In this document: positions 26,776 through 35,871 of the stretch, in pieces
Numbering within the stretch: position 1 is the stretch's first letter
How the letters are laid out: the number at the start of each line of letters is the position of its first letter
Source of the DNA: Propionibacteriaceae bacterium P6A17
GTDB taxonomy: Bacteria > Actinomycetota > Actinomycetes > Propionibacteriales > Propionibacteriaceae
Reading direction: 5' to 3'
Length of the DNA: 64,000 nt
NCBI GenBank assembly: GCA_000619965.1
Contig: KK211045.1
Coordinates: 124,736-188,735 of the forward strand
The notes under the pieces: model-generated
Database searches by the model: none
Told to the model about the DNA's origin: nothing
Seen by the model: only the letters and a program-made list of their open reading frames with translations
Translations under genes and position numbers: made by a program

Positions 26776-28605
26776 ATGTCTGCACCCAGTCCCGGCAGGA
26801 CCGACCCGGCGATCATCCGGAACTTCTGCATCATCGCGCACATCGACCACGGCAAGTCCACGCTGGCCGATCGCATGCTGCAGCTCACGAAGGTGGTCGA
26901 CGATCGTTCGATGCGGGCGCAGTACCTGGACCGCATGGACATCGAGCGCGAGCGCGGCATCACCATCAAGTCGCAGGCGGTGCGGATGCCTTGGGAGGTC
27001 GACGGCGTCACGCACGTCCTCAACATGATCGACACGCCGGGCCACGTCGACTTCAACTACGAGGTCTCCCGCTCCCTGCAGGCCTGCGAGGGCGCGATCC
27101 TCCTCGTCGATGCCGCCCAGGGCATCGAGGCGCAGACGCTCGCCAACCTGTACCTGGCGCTGGAGGCGGAGCTCACCATCATCCCGGTGCTCAACAAGAT
27201 CGACCTGCCCGGCGCGGATCCCGACAAGTACGCGGCCGAGCTGGCCGGCATCATCGGCTGCGACGAGGACGAGGTCCTGAGAGTCTCCGGCAAGACGGGG
27301 GTGGGGGTGCCCGAGCTGCTCGACGAGGTGGTTGCCCGGATCCCGGCGCCGGTGGGGCGCGCCGACGCACCGGCGCGCGCGCTCATCTTCGACTCCGTCT
27401 ACGACACCTTCCGCGGCGTGGTCACCTACGTGCGCGTCGTCGACGGCGCCCTCCGGCACCGCGACCGCATCCTCATGATGTCCACCAACGCCGAACACGA
27501 GCTGCTCGAGGTGGGCGTGATCGCCCCCGAGCCGACGAAGGCGGACGCGATCGGCGTCGGCGAGGTCGGCTACCTCATCACGGGGGTGAAGGACGTGCGC
27601 CAGTCGCGCGTCGGCGACACCGTCACCACCGTCGCGCACCGTGCGACGGAGGACCTCGGCGGCTACGAGCCGCCGGTGCCCATGGTCTACGCCGGGTTGT
27701 ACCCGATCGACGGCGACGACTTCTCCGAGCTGCGCGAGGCGCTCGACAAATTGCAGCTCAACGACGCCGCGCTGCTCTACGAGCCGGAGACGTCGACGGC
27801 GCTCGGCTTCGGCTTCCGCGTCGGCTTCCTCGGCCTCCTGCACATGGAGATCGTCCGCGAACGCCTCGAGCGGGAGTTCAATCTCGACATCATCTCGACG
27901 GCGCCCAGCGTCGTCTATCGCGTGGTGATGGAGGACCGCTCCGAGCACATCGTGACGAACCCGTCGGAGTTCCCGACGGGCAAGGTGGACCAGATCTTCG
28001 AGCCGGTGATGAACGCGACGATCCTCGCGCCGGCGGAGTACATCGGCACGATCCTCGACCTGTGCCAGACCCGCAGGGGGATCCAGAAGGGCCTCGACTA
28101 CCTGTCGGAGGATCGCGTCGAGATCCGCTACACCCTGCCCATGGGGGAGATCGTCTTCGATTTCTTCGATGCGCTGAAGTCGCGCACGAAGGGCTACGCC
28201 TCCCTCGACTACGAGCCCGCCGGCGAGCTGCCCGCGGACCTCGTGAAGGTGGACATCCTCCTGCACGGCGACCCGGTGGATGCCTTCTCCGCGATCGTGC
28301 ACCGCGACAACGCCTACTCCTACGGCCTCCAGATGGCGGCGAAGCTGAAGGAGCTGATCCCGCGGCAGCAGTTCGAGGTGCCCATCCAGGCGGCCATCGG
28401 TTCGCGCGTCATCGCCCGAGAGACCATCCGCGCCATGCGCAAGGACGTGCTCTCGAAGTGCTACGGCGGCGACATTTCCCGCAAGCGCAAGCTGCTCGAG
28501 AAGCAGAAGGAGGGCAAGAAGCGGATGAAGATGGTGGGCCGGGTCGAGGTGCCGCAGGAGGCCTTCGTCGCCGCCTTGTCCACCACGGAGACGCCCAAGA
28601 AGTAG
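26776..28605 (+). CDS. lepA: Elongation factor 4 (LepA)
   Basis: A 609-residue translational GTPase that acts on stalled ribosomes. The P-loop is [16 protein letters not shown], then switch [18 protein letters not shown] and [14 protein letters not shown]-like domains follow, and the LepA-specific C-terminal domain carries [26 protein letters not shown] 26776 is preferred because GAGGA (26765-26769) lies 6 nt upstream; the ATG at 26770 would abut it. A likely -10 TAGCAT is at 26709-26714. Confidence 0.97.
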   Translation: MSAPSPGRTDPAIIRNFCIIAHIDHGKSTLADRMLQLTKVVDDRSMRAQYLDRMDIERERGITIKSQAVRMPWEVDGVTHVLNMIDTPGHVDFNYEVSRSLQACEGAILLVDAAQGIEAQTLANLYLALEAELTIIPVLNKIDLPGADPDKYAAELAGIIGCDEDEVLRVSGKTGVGVPELLDEVVARIPAPVGRADAPARALIFDSVYDTFRGVVTYVRVVDGALRHRDRILMMSTNAEHELLEVGVIAPEPTKADAIGVGEVGYLITGVKDVRQSRVGDTVTTVAHRATEDLGGYEPPVPMVYAGLYPIDGDDFSELREALDKLQLNDAALLYEPETSTALGFGFRVGFLGLLHMEIVRERLEREFNLDIISTAPSVVYRVVMEDRSEHIVTNPSEFPTGKVDQIFEPVMNATILAPAEYIGTILDLCQTRRGIQKGLDYLSEDRVEIRYTLPMGEIVFDFFDALKSRTKGYASLDYEPAGELPADLVKVDILLHGDPVDAFSAIVHRDNAYSYGLQMAAKLKELIPRQQFEVPIQAAIGSRVIARETIRAMRKDVLSKCYGGDISRKRKLLEKQKEGKKRMKMVGRVEVPQEAFVAALSTTETPKK

Positions 28606-28612
28606 CGGCTGC

Positions 28613-28640
28613 GGGCCTCGTCGGAGCACCGACGGGGCCC
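28613..28640. terminator. Hairpin between convergent lepA and sugar permease gene
   Basis: GGGCCTCGTCGG (28613-28624) pairs with CCGACGGGGCCC (28629-28640) over 12 bp with one G-U and loop AGCA. No U-tract on either side. It is the only structure in the 41-bp junction and probably terminates both strands. Confidence 0.65.
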
Positions 28641-28646
28641 CTCGGC

Positions 28647-29462
28647 TCAGCGCAGGCCCGAGGTGGTGAACCCGCGCACCAGGTAGCGCTGGAGGAACAG
28701 GAACACGATCAGCATCGGCACGACGGTGATGAGTGTGCCCATGAACAGCTCGGGCAGTCGCACGCCCTGGCTCGTCATGAACTGCGACAGTGCGACCTGC
28801 AGGGTGCGGCTCTCGTCGCGCCCGACGAGGCTCGGCCACAGGAACGCGTTCCAGGCTCCCATGAGCACGATGGTCCCGACGGCGGCGATGATGCCGGTGG
28901 AGTTGGGCACGACGATGCGCCAGAACACGCCCCACGGGCTGCAGCCGTCGACCAGCGCCGCGTCCTCGAGCTCCACGGGGAAGTCGAGGAAGAATTGGCG
29001 GAAGAGGTAGGTGGCGAAGGCGGAGAAGGCGGCGGGGATCACGATGCCGCGGTAGGTGTCGACCCAGCCGAACTGCGCAGTCATGATGAACATCGGCACG
29101 AACGTCATCGACGCGGGGACCATCAAGGTGAACACGGTCAGTCCCAGCAGTACGCGCGCGAGCCGATGCCGCCAGCGCGCCAGGGCGTAGCCCGCCATGA
29201 GGCTCACGACGACCGTCAGCGCCGTCTGAAGGGCTGCGGTGGCGGCGGAGTTGACGATGGCGCGGCCGATGCCGATCGAGTCGTTGGCGAGCAGCGACGT
29301 GAGGTTGGACAGATCATGGACGTTCGGCAGCCACTGCCATCTCGGCGAGGTGATGTGCGCCTGCGTCGAGAACGCATTGCGCACGATCACGTAGAAGGGC
29401 AGCAGGAAGAACGCCGACAGCACCACCAGTAGCGCGTAACGCAGGATCGAAGTCGCTTTCAT
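28647..29462 (-). CDS. Sugar ABC transporter permease, MalG-type
   Basis: A 271-residue permease with about six membrane segments. The EAA loop is [22 protein letters not shown]. It is the last gene of the second sugar ABC operon; its ATG overlaps the stop of the upstream permease by 4 bases. The C-terminus [12 protein letters not shown] is typical of MalG-like subunits. No ATPase is encoded in the operon. Confidence 0.94.
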   Translation of the reverse strand: MKATSILRYALLVVLSAFFLLPFYVIVRNAFSTQAHITSPRWQWLPNVHDLSNLTSLLANDSIGIGRAIVNSAATAALQTALTVVVSLMAGYALARWRHRLARVLLGLTVFTLMVPASMTFVPMFIMTAQFGWVDTYRGIVIPAAFSAFATYLFRQFFLDFPVELEDAALVDGCSPWGVFWRIVVPNSTGIIAAVGTIVLMGAWNAFLWPSLVGRDESRTLQVALSQFMTSQGVRLPELFMGTLITVVPMLIVFLFLQRYLVRGFTTSGLR

Positions 29463-30385
29463 CGCAGCGCCTTCCGCTCGCGGCGCTCCTCACGGCCGAG
29501 CACCCAGTTCTGGGCGAGGGAGAAACACACGATGATGGCGGCGAGGATCATGGTCCCGGCGCCGCCGACGCCAAGATTCTGCTGGCCGCCGCCGAAGGAG
29601 ATGAGGTACAGGTGCACCAGCGGCGGGCGCGCGTAGGGAGGGTAGGAGCCGATGGAGCCGAGCATGTTGTAGAACTCGTCGAAGGCCTGGAAGGCGTTGA
29701 TGAGCAGCAGCATGATGACGGCCACGCTCGTTGGGCGCAGCTGCGGCAGGGTGATGTACCGAAGCTTGCGCCAGCCGGTGGCGCCGTCGAGTGCGGCGGC
29801 TTCGTAGGTGTCCTGGGGGATGCGTTGCAGGCCGGCGATCAGCAGGATCATGTAGAACCCCACCTGCAGCCACAAGCGCACACTCACCAGCGCCACCCAG
29901 TAGAGCCCGTTGCCGCCGCCCAGCCAGCTGACGGATTCGCCGCCGCTGGCGCGGATGAGCGAGTTGAGCAGGCCGAACCGGGCGTTGTTGAAGAACGCCA
30001 AGCGCCACACGATCGCGGCCACCACGTAGCTCACCGAGGCGGGGATGAAGAACACCGAGCGGAAGAACGCCTGGCCCCAGCGCACGTTGTCGAGCAGCAG
30101 CGCGAGCGCAAGCGAGCATACGTACGTGAGGGGCACGATGAACGCCGCGAAGACGACGAATACCGCGAGCGAGTTGAGGAAGAGCTTGTCGTGGAGCAGA
30201 TACGAGTAGTTCTCGAGGCCGACGAAACGCGTCGGCTTGATCGTGTTGCGGGCCTCGAAGAACGACAGGTAGGCGCTCCAGACGACGGGCACGTAGACGA
30301 AGATCGTGAGCCCGACGAAGAACGGTGCCACGAACACCAGGAACCACAGGTTGCGGCCCTGGTGTCCGCGCAGTCGTTGCCACAT
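29459..30385 (-). CDS. Sugar ABC transporter permease, MalF-type
   Basis: A 308-residue permease. The N-terminal hydrophobic segment follows a short basic region, and the EAA motif TYEAAALDGATGWRKLRYITLP is intact. It starts 4 bp after the binding-protein stop, with no hairpin in the junction, unlike the other two sugar operons in this window. Confidence 0.94.
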   Translation of the reverse strand: MWQRLRGHQGRNLWFLVFVAPFFVGLTIFVYVPVVWSAYLSFFEARNTIKPTRFVGLENYSYLLHDKLFLNSLAVFVVFAAFIVPLTYVCSLALALLLDNVRWGQAFFRSVFFIPASVSYVVAAIVWRLAFFNNARFGLLNSLIRASGGESVSWLGGGNGLYWVALVSVRLWLQVGFYMILLIAGLQRIPQDTYEAAALDGATGWRKLRYITLPQLRPTSVAVIMLLLINAFQAFDEFYNMLGSIGSYPPYARPPLVHLYLISFGGGQQNLGVGGAGTMILAAIIVCFSLAQNWVLGREERRERKALR

Positions 30386-30389
30386 GCGA

Positions 30390-31667
30390 TCAGCCGGCGA
30401 GCTTCGCCAGTTCCTGCTTGGCGAGGTCGGCGAAGCCCGCGAAGGCGTCCACCGGATCCTGGCCGCCGACGATGACGTTGTTGACGGCGGCGTTGTACGC
30501 CTCGCCCATCGGGCCGGACCACATGATGTCGTTCGAGAAGCCGTTCTCGGCGACGTAACGGGCTGCGTCGGCGCCGGGACCGGACTTGAACTGCTCGGTC
30601 TTGGCCGCGAGGGCGTCCTTGGCGGGGATGTGGGTGCCGTAGGCGGTGGAGAAGTCGATCTGCTTGTCCTCCTGGTCGATCCACAACCACTTCACGAAGT
30701 CGGTGGCGGCGGCCACGTTCTTGCCCTTGGCGTTGACGCAGGCGCCGAATGCGCCGAACGGCACGACGGGGCGACCCTTGGCGCCGATGGCGGGGAAGGC
30801 CAGGACGCCGAAGTCGTCGCCGTGGGCCTCCTGGATGGCGGGCAGGCTCCACAGGCCACCCCACTGGAACGCTGCCTCGCCGTTGACGAAGGCCTCGGGG
30901 CCGTACCACTCGTTCGAGGCGCCGGAGACGACGGCGCCGGACTTGACGAACTCGCGGTAGGCGACGAGCGCCTCATAGAACTCGTTGGTGAGGAACGCGG
31001 CCTCGGTGCGGTCGGCGTTGAGCTGGTCGTGGCCGGAGGCCCAGATGAAGATCGTGCCGAGCACGCCCACGCCGGAGTCGTTGCCGGCGAAGAAGCCGCC
31101 GATGTCGTCGGACTTGACGGCCTGGGCGGCGGCGACGAGCTCATCGAAGGTGGTGGGCGGCTGGATGCCCTTCGCCTCGAGCAGCGACTTGCGGTAGTAG
31201 AGCAGCTGCATGTCGATCGTCTGCGGGATGGCGTAGATCTTGTCCTGGAAGGTGAACCGCTCGATGACCGGCTGGTTGAACTGGTCGCGCACCGGGGCGA
31301 TGATCTCGGTGAGGTCGGCGAGCTGGCCGCCGCGGATCATGTCGAGCGATCCCCCCTGCTCGTACTCGAAGACATCGGGCGCCTCGTTGGTCAGCAGCGC
31401 GGCACCGAGGATCTGCATGTACTCGCCCGGGGTCCACTGCACCTTCACGGAGGCATCGGCGTACTCGGAGGCGTAGCGCTCGACGGCTTCCTTCACGCCC
31501 GCCTCGCCGTACTCGTGGTACCACTGCGTGAGGGCGGGCTTCTCCCCGGTGCTCGGGGAGGCGGAGCCGGAGGGCTGGTCGAGCGGGTTGTTGTCGCCGC
31601 AGGCGGCGAGGGTGGCTGCGGCGGCGAGACCGCCGCCGGAGAGCAGGAGGGAACGTCGATTGATCAT
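30390..31667 (-). CDS. Sugar ABC transporter substrate-binding lipoprotein
   Basis: A 425-residue family-1 solute-binding protein. The N-terminus INRRSLLLSGGGLAAAATLAAC has a twin-arginine start and an LAAC lipobox, suggesting Tat export followed by lipidation. Mature segments include LTQWYHEYGEAG, EYEQGGSLDMIRGGQLADLT and VAAATDFVKWLW. ATG 31667 is preferred over GTG 31673 because it has GGAAGA about 8 nt upstream. The 125 bp upstream are shared with the divergent hemW and show no clear conventional promoter on this strand. Sugar unknown. Confidence 0.92.
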   Translation of the reverse strand: MINRRSLLLSGGGLAAAATLAACGDNNPLDQPSGSASPSTGEKPALTQWYHEYGEAGVKEAVERYASEYADASVKVQWTPGEYMQILGAALLTNEAPDVFEYEQGGSLDMIRGGQLADLTEIIAPVRDQFNQPVIERFTFQDKIYAIPQTIDMQLLYYRKSLLEAKGIQPPTTFDELVAAAQAVKSDDIGGFFAGNDSGVGVLGTIFIWASGHDQLNADRTEAAFLTNEFYEALVAYREFVKSGAVVSGASNEWYGPEAFVNGEAAFQWGGLWSLPAIQEAHGDDFGVLAFPAIGAKGRPVVPFGAFGACVNAKGKNVAAATDFVKWLWIDQEDKQIDFSTAYGTHIPAKDALAAKTEQFKSGPGADAARYVAENGFSNDIMWSGPMGEAYNAAVNNVIVGGQDPVDAFAGFADLAKQELAKLAG

Positions 31668-31780
31668 GGGCACAGTCTTCCACCGTCCAGGTGGCGGTTG
31701 CCCGTCGAAACCGGCAGGTGGACTACTCTGACAGCGAACTCACCCCCGGGCCGGCGCATGACAGCGGCCGTGGGCCTGCC

Positions 31781-31786
31781 TAGGCT
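31781..31786 (+). promoter_or_regulatory. -10 element TAGGCT of hemW, probable leaderless promoter
   Basis: TAGGCT ends 6 nt before the hemW GTG and supports that start over later in-frame candidates. Confidence 0.55.
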
Positions 31787-31792
31787 GAGGGG

Positions 31793-32977
31793 GTGGCATC
31801 CCAACTCCCCGACGGCGACCCTGCGCCGAGCAATGGCTCGCTTCCCGCCGGGACGAGCACGAACGGCCCCTTCTCGGTCTACGTGCACGTGCCCTTCTGC
31901 CGGACCCGCTGCGGCTACTGCGACTTCAACACCTACACGGCCGCCGAACTGGGCGGTCTGTCCACGGACACCTTCCTCGACGCGGCCCGGGCGGAGCTGG
32001 ATCTCGCGTCGACGGTGGTGGGGGAGCGCCAGGTGCAGACCGTGTTCTTCGGCGGTGGCACCCCGACGATGCTCCCCGCGGCCGAGCTCGTGGCCCTGCT
32101 GGGCGCCGTGCGGGAGCGGTTCCCGCTCGCCGCGGGCGCAGAGGTGACGACGGAGGCGAACCCGGACAGCGTCGACCAGGACTACCTGGCCGCGTTGCGC
32201 GACGGCGGGTTCACGCGGATCTCGATGGGGTTGCAGTCGGTGGTGCCGCACGTGTTGGCCACGCTCGACCGCACGCACACGCCGGGGCGGGGCGTCGAGG
32301 CGGCCCGGTGGGCGGCCGACGTGGGCTTCGAGCACGTGAGCCTCGACCTGATCTACGGCACACCCGGCGAGAGCGTCGACGACTGGCGCGCCAGTCTCGA
32401 CGCGGTGACGGCGGTCCCCGTCGACCACGTGAGCGCCTACTCGCTCATCGTCGAGCAGGGCACGAGGCTCGCGGTGCGGGTGCGTCGCGGCGAGCTGGCG
32501 ATGCCCGATGACGATGACCTCGCGGACAAGTACCTCGTGGCCGACGAGAGGCTGTCGGCGCTCGGATTCCACAACTACGAGACGAGCAACTGGGCCCTGC
32601 CGGGCGGGGAATGCCGGCACAATCTCGCCTACTGGCGGGGCGCGAACTGGTGGGGGATCGGCCCGGGCGCGCACAGCCACGTCGGCGGCGTGCGTTTCTG
32701 GAACCGCAAGCACCCTCGGGCCTACGCACAGGCGCTGGCCAGCGGGGTCTCACCGGCGCAGGGCCGCGAGGTGCTCACCGACGACGAACGTCGCGTCGAG
32801 CGCGTGCTGCTCGAGCTTCGGCTGGCGGAGGGGCTGCCGTTGGACGTGCTCACGCCGACGGAGCGGGCGAGGGTGCCCGCGCTGGAGCGGGAGGGCCTCG
32901 TCGGGGTGGAGGGGGACCGGCTCGTGGTGCGGCGACGGCTGCTCGCCGACGGCATCATCTGCGATCTCCTCGACTGA
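31793..32977 (+). CDS. hemW: HemW-type radical SAM protein (coproporphyrinogen III oxidase-like)
   Basis: A 394-residue radical SAM protein. The cluster motif HVPFCRTRCGYCDF holds Cys-x3-Cys-x2-Cys. Downstream are FFGGGTPTMLP, TTEANPDSV, FTRISMGLQS and the HemW-like NYETSNWALPGGECRHNLAYW. HemW proteins act as haem chaperones rather than true HemN oxidases, which usually have an extra cysteine right after CxxC; here Phe follows. It normally follows lepA; here a sugar ABC operon lies between them. Confidence 0.93.
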   Translation: MASQLPDGDPAPSNGSLPAGTSTNGPFSVYVHVPFCRTRCGYCDFNTYTAAELGGLSTDTFLDAARAELDLASTVVGERQVQTVFFGGGTPTMLPAAELVALLGAVRERFPLAAGAEVTTEANPDSVDQDYLAALRDGGFTRISMGLQSVVPHVLATLDRTHTPGRGVEAARWAADVGFEHVSLDLIYGTPGESVDDWRASLDAVTAVPVDHVSAYSLIVEQGTRLAVRVRRGELAMPDDDDLADKYLVADERLSALGFHNYETSNWALPGGECRHNLAYWRGANWWGIGPGAHSHVGGVRFWNRKHPRAYAQALASGVSPAQGREVLTDDERRVERVLLELRLAEGLPLDVLTPTERARVPALEREGLVGVEGDRLVVRRRLLADGIICDLLD

Positions 32978-32990
32978 TCGATCGAATCGC

Positions 32991-33019
32991 TTGACGACGG
33001 CCCCGCAGTGTCCTACTGT
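32991..33019 (+). promoter_or_regulatory. Promoter of the GntR-ABC operon
   Basis: The -35 TTGACG (32991-32996) and -10 TACTGT (33014-33019) are separated by 17 nt. The -10 overlaps the left arm of the perfect operator palindrome that follows. Confidence 0.7.
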
Positions 33020-33037
33020 ATTACGTACCTAATACAG
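33016..33037. promoter_or_regulatory. Palindromic GntR operator
   Basis: CTGTATTA (33016-33023) and TAATACAG (33030-33037) form a perfect 8-bp inverted repeat around CGTACC. The site covers the -10 and the expected +1, and lies 20 bp ahead of the gntR ATG. Such arrangements are typical of autoregulating YtrA-subfamily GntR repressors. Confidence 0.75.
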
Positions 33038-33057
33038 CGATACAGGAGGTGCGGGGA

Positions 33058-33432
33058 ATGGAGTTCGACAGTTCCTCACCCATCTGGCTGCAGTTGGTGG
33101 GCGAGTGCTCGCGTCGGATCGTCACGGGCGAATGGCCCGCCGGCAGCCGGCTCCCGGGCGTTCGCGACCTCGGCGTCGAACTCGGGGTCAACCCCAACAC
33201 CGTCCAGCGCGCCATGGCGGAGCTCGACAGGCAATCGATCACGGTGACCGACCGCACCAAGGGACGGTTCGTCACCGACGACGTTGCCCGCATCGACGAG
33301 CTGCGCGCCCAGGTGGCCACCGCGCACGCCGACGAATTCGTCCGGCGCGCGCTGGGGCTGGGCATGACGGCCGAACGGGCGGTGCAACTCATCAGCAACC
33401 GGTGGCGAGCAATGGAAGGGGAATCCGCATGA
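33058..33432 (+). CDS. GntR-family regulator, YtrA subfamily
   Basis: A 124-residue short GntR protein. It has the winged helix SSPIWLQLVGECSRRIVTGE then GSRLPGVRDLGVELGVNPNTVQRAMAELDRQ, and only a short helical C-terminus, the YtrA hallmark. AGGAGG (33044-33049) is 8 nt before ATG 33058, which makes the upstream GTG unlikely. Its stop overlaps the ABC ATPase start (ATGA). It probably represses its own operon and is released by an envelope stress signal or antibiotic, which is inference. Confidence 0.92.
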   Translation: MEFDSSSPIWLQLVGECSRRIVTGEWPAGSRLPGVRDLGVELGVNPNTVQRAMAELDRQSITVTDRTKGRFVTDDVARIDELRAQVATAHADEFVRRALGLGMTAERAVQLISNRWRAMEGESA

Positions 33433-34127
33433 CAGCCATCGAAGTCCACAACCTCACCAAACGCTACGGAGGCTTCGCCGCGCTGAGCGGCCTGACCTTC
33501 CGACTCGAGGAGGGCAACGTCGTCGGGCTGCTCGGCGAGAACGGCAGCGGCAAGACGACGCTGCTGAAGATCCTCGCGGGCGTCAGCCGCCCCTTTGAGG
33601 GCGAGGTGCGCGTCGGGGGCCATGCGCCGGGACCGGAGAGCAAGGCCATCACCAGCTTCCTGCCCGACCAGAGCTTCCTCGACGACGGCCTGCGCATCGA
33701 GGCCGCCGCGCAGCAGTACGCTGACTTCTTCGCCGACTTCAACCGCGCCAAGTTCGACGACCTGCTCGGCTTCTTCAGGCTCGAGCCGCGGATGAAGCTC
33801 TCGGCGCTGTCGAAGGGCATGCGGGAGAAAGCGCAGATCGCGTTGGCGATGAGCCGCGAAGCGAAGGTGTTCCTCCTCGACGAGCCAATCTCCGGCGTCG
33901 ATCCCGCCGCCCGCGACGTCATCCTGCGCGCGATCGTGCGTCACCTGGAGCCCGACTCGCTCGTGCTCCTCTCCACCCACCTCATCGCCGACGTCGAGCC
34001 CGTGCTGGACCGCGTCGTGATGATGCGCTACGGGCAGGTGCTCGTCGAGGGGGCTGTCGACGACCTCCGCGAGCAACACGGCAAGAGCGTCGACGCACTG
34101 TTCAGGGAGGTCTACCAATGGGCGTGA
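33429..34127 (+). CDS. ABC transporter ATP-binding protein
   Basis: A 232-residue ATPase. Walker A is GLLGENGSGKTTLLK, the signature LSKGMREKAQIALAM is a shortened variant of LSGGQ, and Walker B is VFLLDEPISGVDP with switch His in LLSTHL. It belongs to the export-type group linked to YtrA regulators. It overlaps gntR upstream and the membrane gene downstream by 10 bp. Confidence 0.93.
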   Translation: MTAIEVHNLTKRYGGFAALSGLTFRLEEGNVVGLLGENGSGKTTLLKILAGVSRPFEGEVRVGGHAPGPESKAITSFLPDQSFLDDGLRIEAAAQQYADFFADFNRAKFDDLLGFFRLEPRMKLSALSKGMREKAQIALAMSREAKVFLLDEPISGVDPAARDVILRAIVRHLEPDSLVLLSTHLIADVEPVLDRVVMMRYGQVLVEGAVDDLREQHGKSVDALFREVYQWA

Positions 34128-34903
34128 AACTGTTCAAGCACGAGTTCCTGCGCACGAGGGGAGTGCTGGGCGCGATCTTCGGGCTGTGCCTCCTGCTGGC
34201 GCTCACCGCGCTGGTCACCGCAAACGTGCCGGGCCTCTCCCAGCTCGCGTTCGTCGGGGGCGTCGTCGCCACCCTGGCAGTCATCCCCGCGACGCAGATC
34301 TATCTCGCGATCCACCTCTACCGGAGCACCTTCGGCAGGCAGGGCTACTTCACCAACGCCATCCCCGTCCCCGCGCGCACGGTCCTGGGTGTGAAGTATG
34401 TCTACGCCCTGGTCATGACCTTCGCCGCGCTGGCGGTCGCCCTGGCCTCGGCGTGGGTGTGCGGACGCGCCGCGGCCGTGCAGGGCAGCGACGTCTGGGC
34501 CGAGGGCTGGACGGCAGTTGGTGCGCTGTGGCGTGAATACCCCGGGCAGGTGGGGTTGTTCATCGTCTTGTTCCTCCTGAGCCTGGCTGCCTACCTCGCG
34601 CAGTACTACTTCAGCGTGGTCGTCGGCAGCGAGCCCTGGATTCGACGCTCCGGCGCGCTGGGGCCCGTGGTGACGTACATCCTCGTCTACATCGGCCTGC
34701 AGGTCGCCGCGCTGCTGGGCCTCGTGCTCCCGCCCACCGTCGACATCGCCACGGGCGAGTTCACCTGGCTGATGCCCATCGCGGCGCTGGAACGCGGCGA
34801 CTCCGGGCTGCCCCTGTGGTCCGCAGTCTCGGCGCTCATCATCTCCGCCGTCCTGCTCTGGCGAGCCCTCCGCGGCCCGCAGCGCAGGCTCGAGCTGCGC
34901 TGA
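34118..34903 (+). CDS. ABC-2-type membrane subunit
   Basis: A 261-residue integral membrane protein with about six hydrophobic segments, for example GAIFGLCLLLALTALVTANV and VVTYILVYIGLQVAALLGLVL. Its position behind the ATPase and the coupled start identify it as the permease partner. The family is not sharply recognised; it resembles ABC-2 exporters used for lantibiotic or lipid-antibiotic resistance. Confidence 0.82.
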   Translation: MGVKLFKHEFLRTRGVLGAIFGLCLLLALTALVTANVPGLSQLAFVGGVVATLAVIPATQIYLAIHLYRSTFGRQGYFTNAIPVPARTVLGVKYVYALVMTFAALAVALASAWVCGRAAAVQGSDVWAEGWTAVGALWREYPGQVGLFIVLFLLSLAAYLAQYYFSVVVGSEPWIRRSGALGPVVTYILVYIGLQVAALLGLVLPPTVDIATGEFTWLMPIAALERGDSGLPLWSAVSALIISAVLLWRALRGPQRRLELR

Positions 34904-35001
34904 CGACTGCCGTCGGCGAGGGGGGTCGGTCGGAGCGTTCCCCGGCCCCCGCCCGGCGCGGTGCCGCCGGAGCCACGCGCGAGTGCGCTAGCGTCGCCCG
35001 G

Positions 35002-35847
35002 GTGGACCGATACTCCCGAGACGTGCTCGCGCCCGGCTGGCAGCGCGCGCACCTGAAGCAGACCAAGGACACCCCGGTCGAGCTCGACATGGTGCTCGAA
35101 TTCGACGACTTCTGCGGGGCCGTCGTCGGCTGGGAGCGCGGCATCGTCCTCCTGGAGGACCGCAAGGGTCGTCGTCGGGGCTTCCCCTTCGGGCCGGGCT
35201 TCCTGCTCGAGGGGGAGCCCATTGCATTGAAGCCGCCCTTGCGTGCCGGCAGCGCCCGGCCCAAGTACACAGCCTCCGGCTCCCGCGTGGGCGACGAGCC
35301 GCAGCGGGCGCGCGTCGCATTGCCCAGCCGCATCTACGTCGAGGGGCGCCACGACGCTGAGCTCGTCGAGCGCATCTGGGGCGACGACCTGCGCCACGTC
35401 GGCGTCGTCGTCGAGTATCTGGGCGGCATCGACGACCTCCCGGGGATCGTCGACGAGTTCCGCCCGGAACGCGGCCGGCGCCTCGGCGTGCTGGTCGACC
35501 ACCTCGTGCCCGGCTCGAAGGAGTCCCGCATCGTCAAGCAGGTGTACGCCGCCGGCCACCGCGAGCACGTGCTCGTGCTCGGGCACGAGTTCATCGACAT
35601 CTGGCAGGCAGTCCGGCCCGAGCGGATCGGGCGTAAGGCCTGGCCGGAGGTGCCGATGGACGTCGATTTCAAGAAGGGCACCCTGGCGGCGCTCGGGCTG
35701 CCGCACGACGACCAGGCGGACGTCGCACGCGGCTGGCAGGCGATTCTGGCGCGCGTGCGCAACCACCGCGATCTCGAGCCGCAGCTCAACACGATCGTCG
35801 AACGCCTCATCGACTTCGTCACCCAGGACCACGTCGTCGAGGGCTGA
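35002..35847 (+). CDS. DUF3097 family protein with TOPRIM-like motifs
   Basis: A 281-residue soluble protein conserved in Actinobacteria. The N-terminal domain (DMVLEFDDFCGAVVGWERG, RKGRRRGFPFGPGFLLEG) is a compact beta fold. After an RVALPSRIYVEGRHDAELVE segment comes VEYLGGIDDLPGIV and LGVLVDHLVPGSKESRIV. A Glu in YVEGxHD followed by an Asp in VDHLxPGSKE recalls the TOPRIM fold of OLD/RNase-M5-type nucleases, though the second Asp of DxD is absent. GTG 35002 is 7 nt after TAGCGT (34989-34994). Function unknown. Confidence 0.8.
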   Translation: MDRYSRDVLAPGWQRAHLKQTKDTPVELDMVLEFDDFCGAVVGWERGIVLLEDRKGRRRGFPFGPGFLLEGEPIALKPPLRAGSARPKYTASGSRVGDEPQRARVALPSRIYVEGRHDAELVERIWGDDLRHVGVVVEYLGGIDDLPGIVDEFRPERGRRLGVLVDHLVPGSKESRIVKQVYAAGHREHVLVLGHEFIDIWQAVRPERIGRKAWPEVPMDVDFKKGTLAALGLPHDDQADVARGWQAILARVRNHRDLEPQLNTIVERLIDFVTQDHVVEG

Positions 35848-35871
35848 GGCCCGCTCGGCTAGGGTTGGTCC

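Noticed and set aside
26761-26778. ATG 26770 as the lepA start
   Set aside because: The Shine-Dalgarno GAGGA directly abuts that ATG; ATG 26776 has a workable 6-nt spacing.
31668-31792. A conventional promoter and operator for the second sugar operon
   Set aside because: TAGTCC and a loose TGCC/GGCA symmetry were seen on the minus strand, but neither has a convincing partner element or spacing.
31793-32977. Annotation of hemW as an oxygen-independent coproporphyrinogen oxidase (HemN)
   Set aside because: The extra Cys that follows the CxxxCxxC motif in true HemN is absent here, and lepA-hemW-hrcA context is that of HemW.
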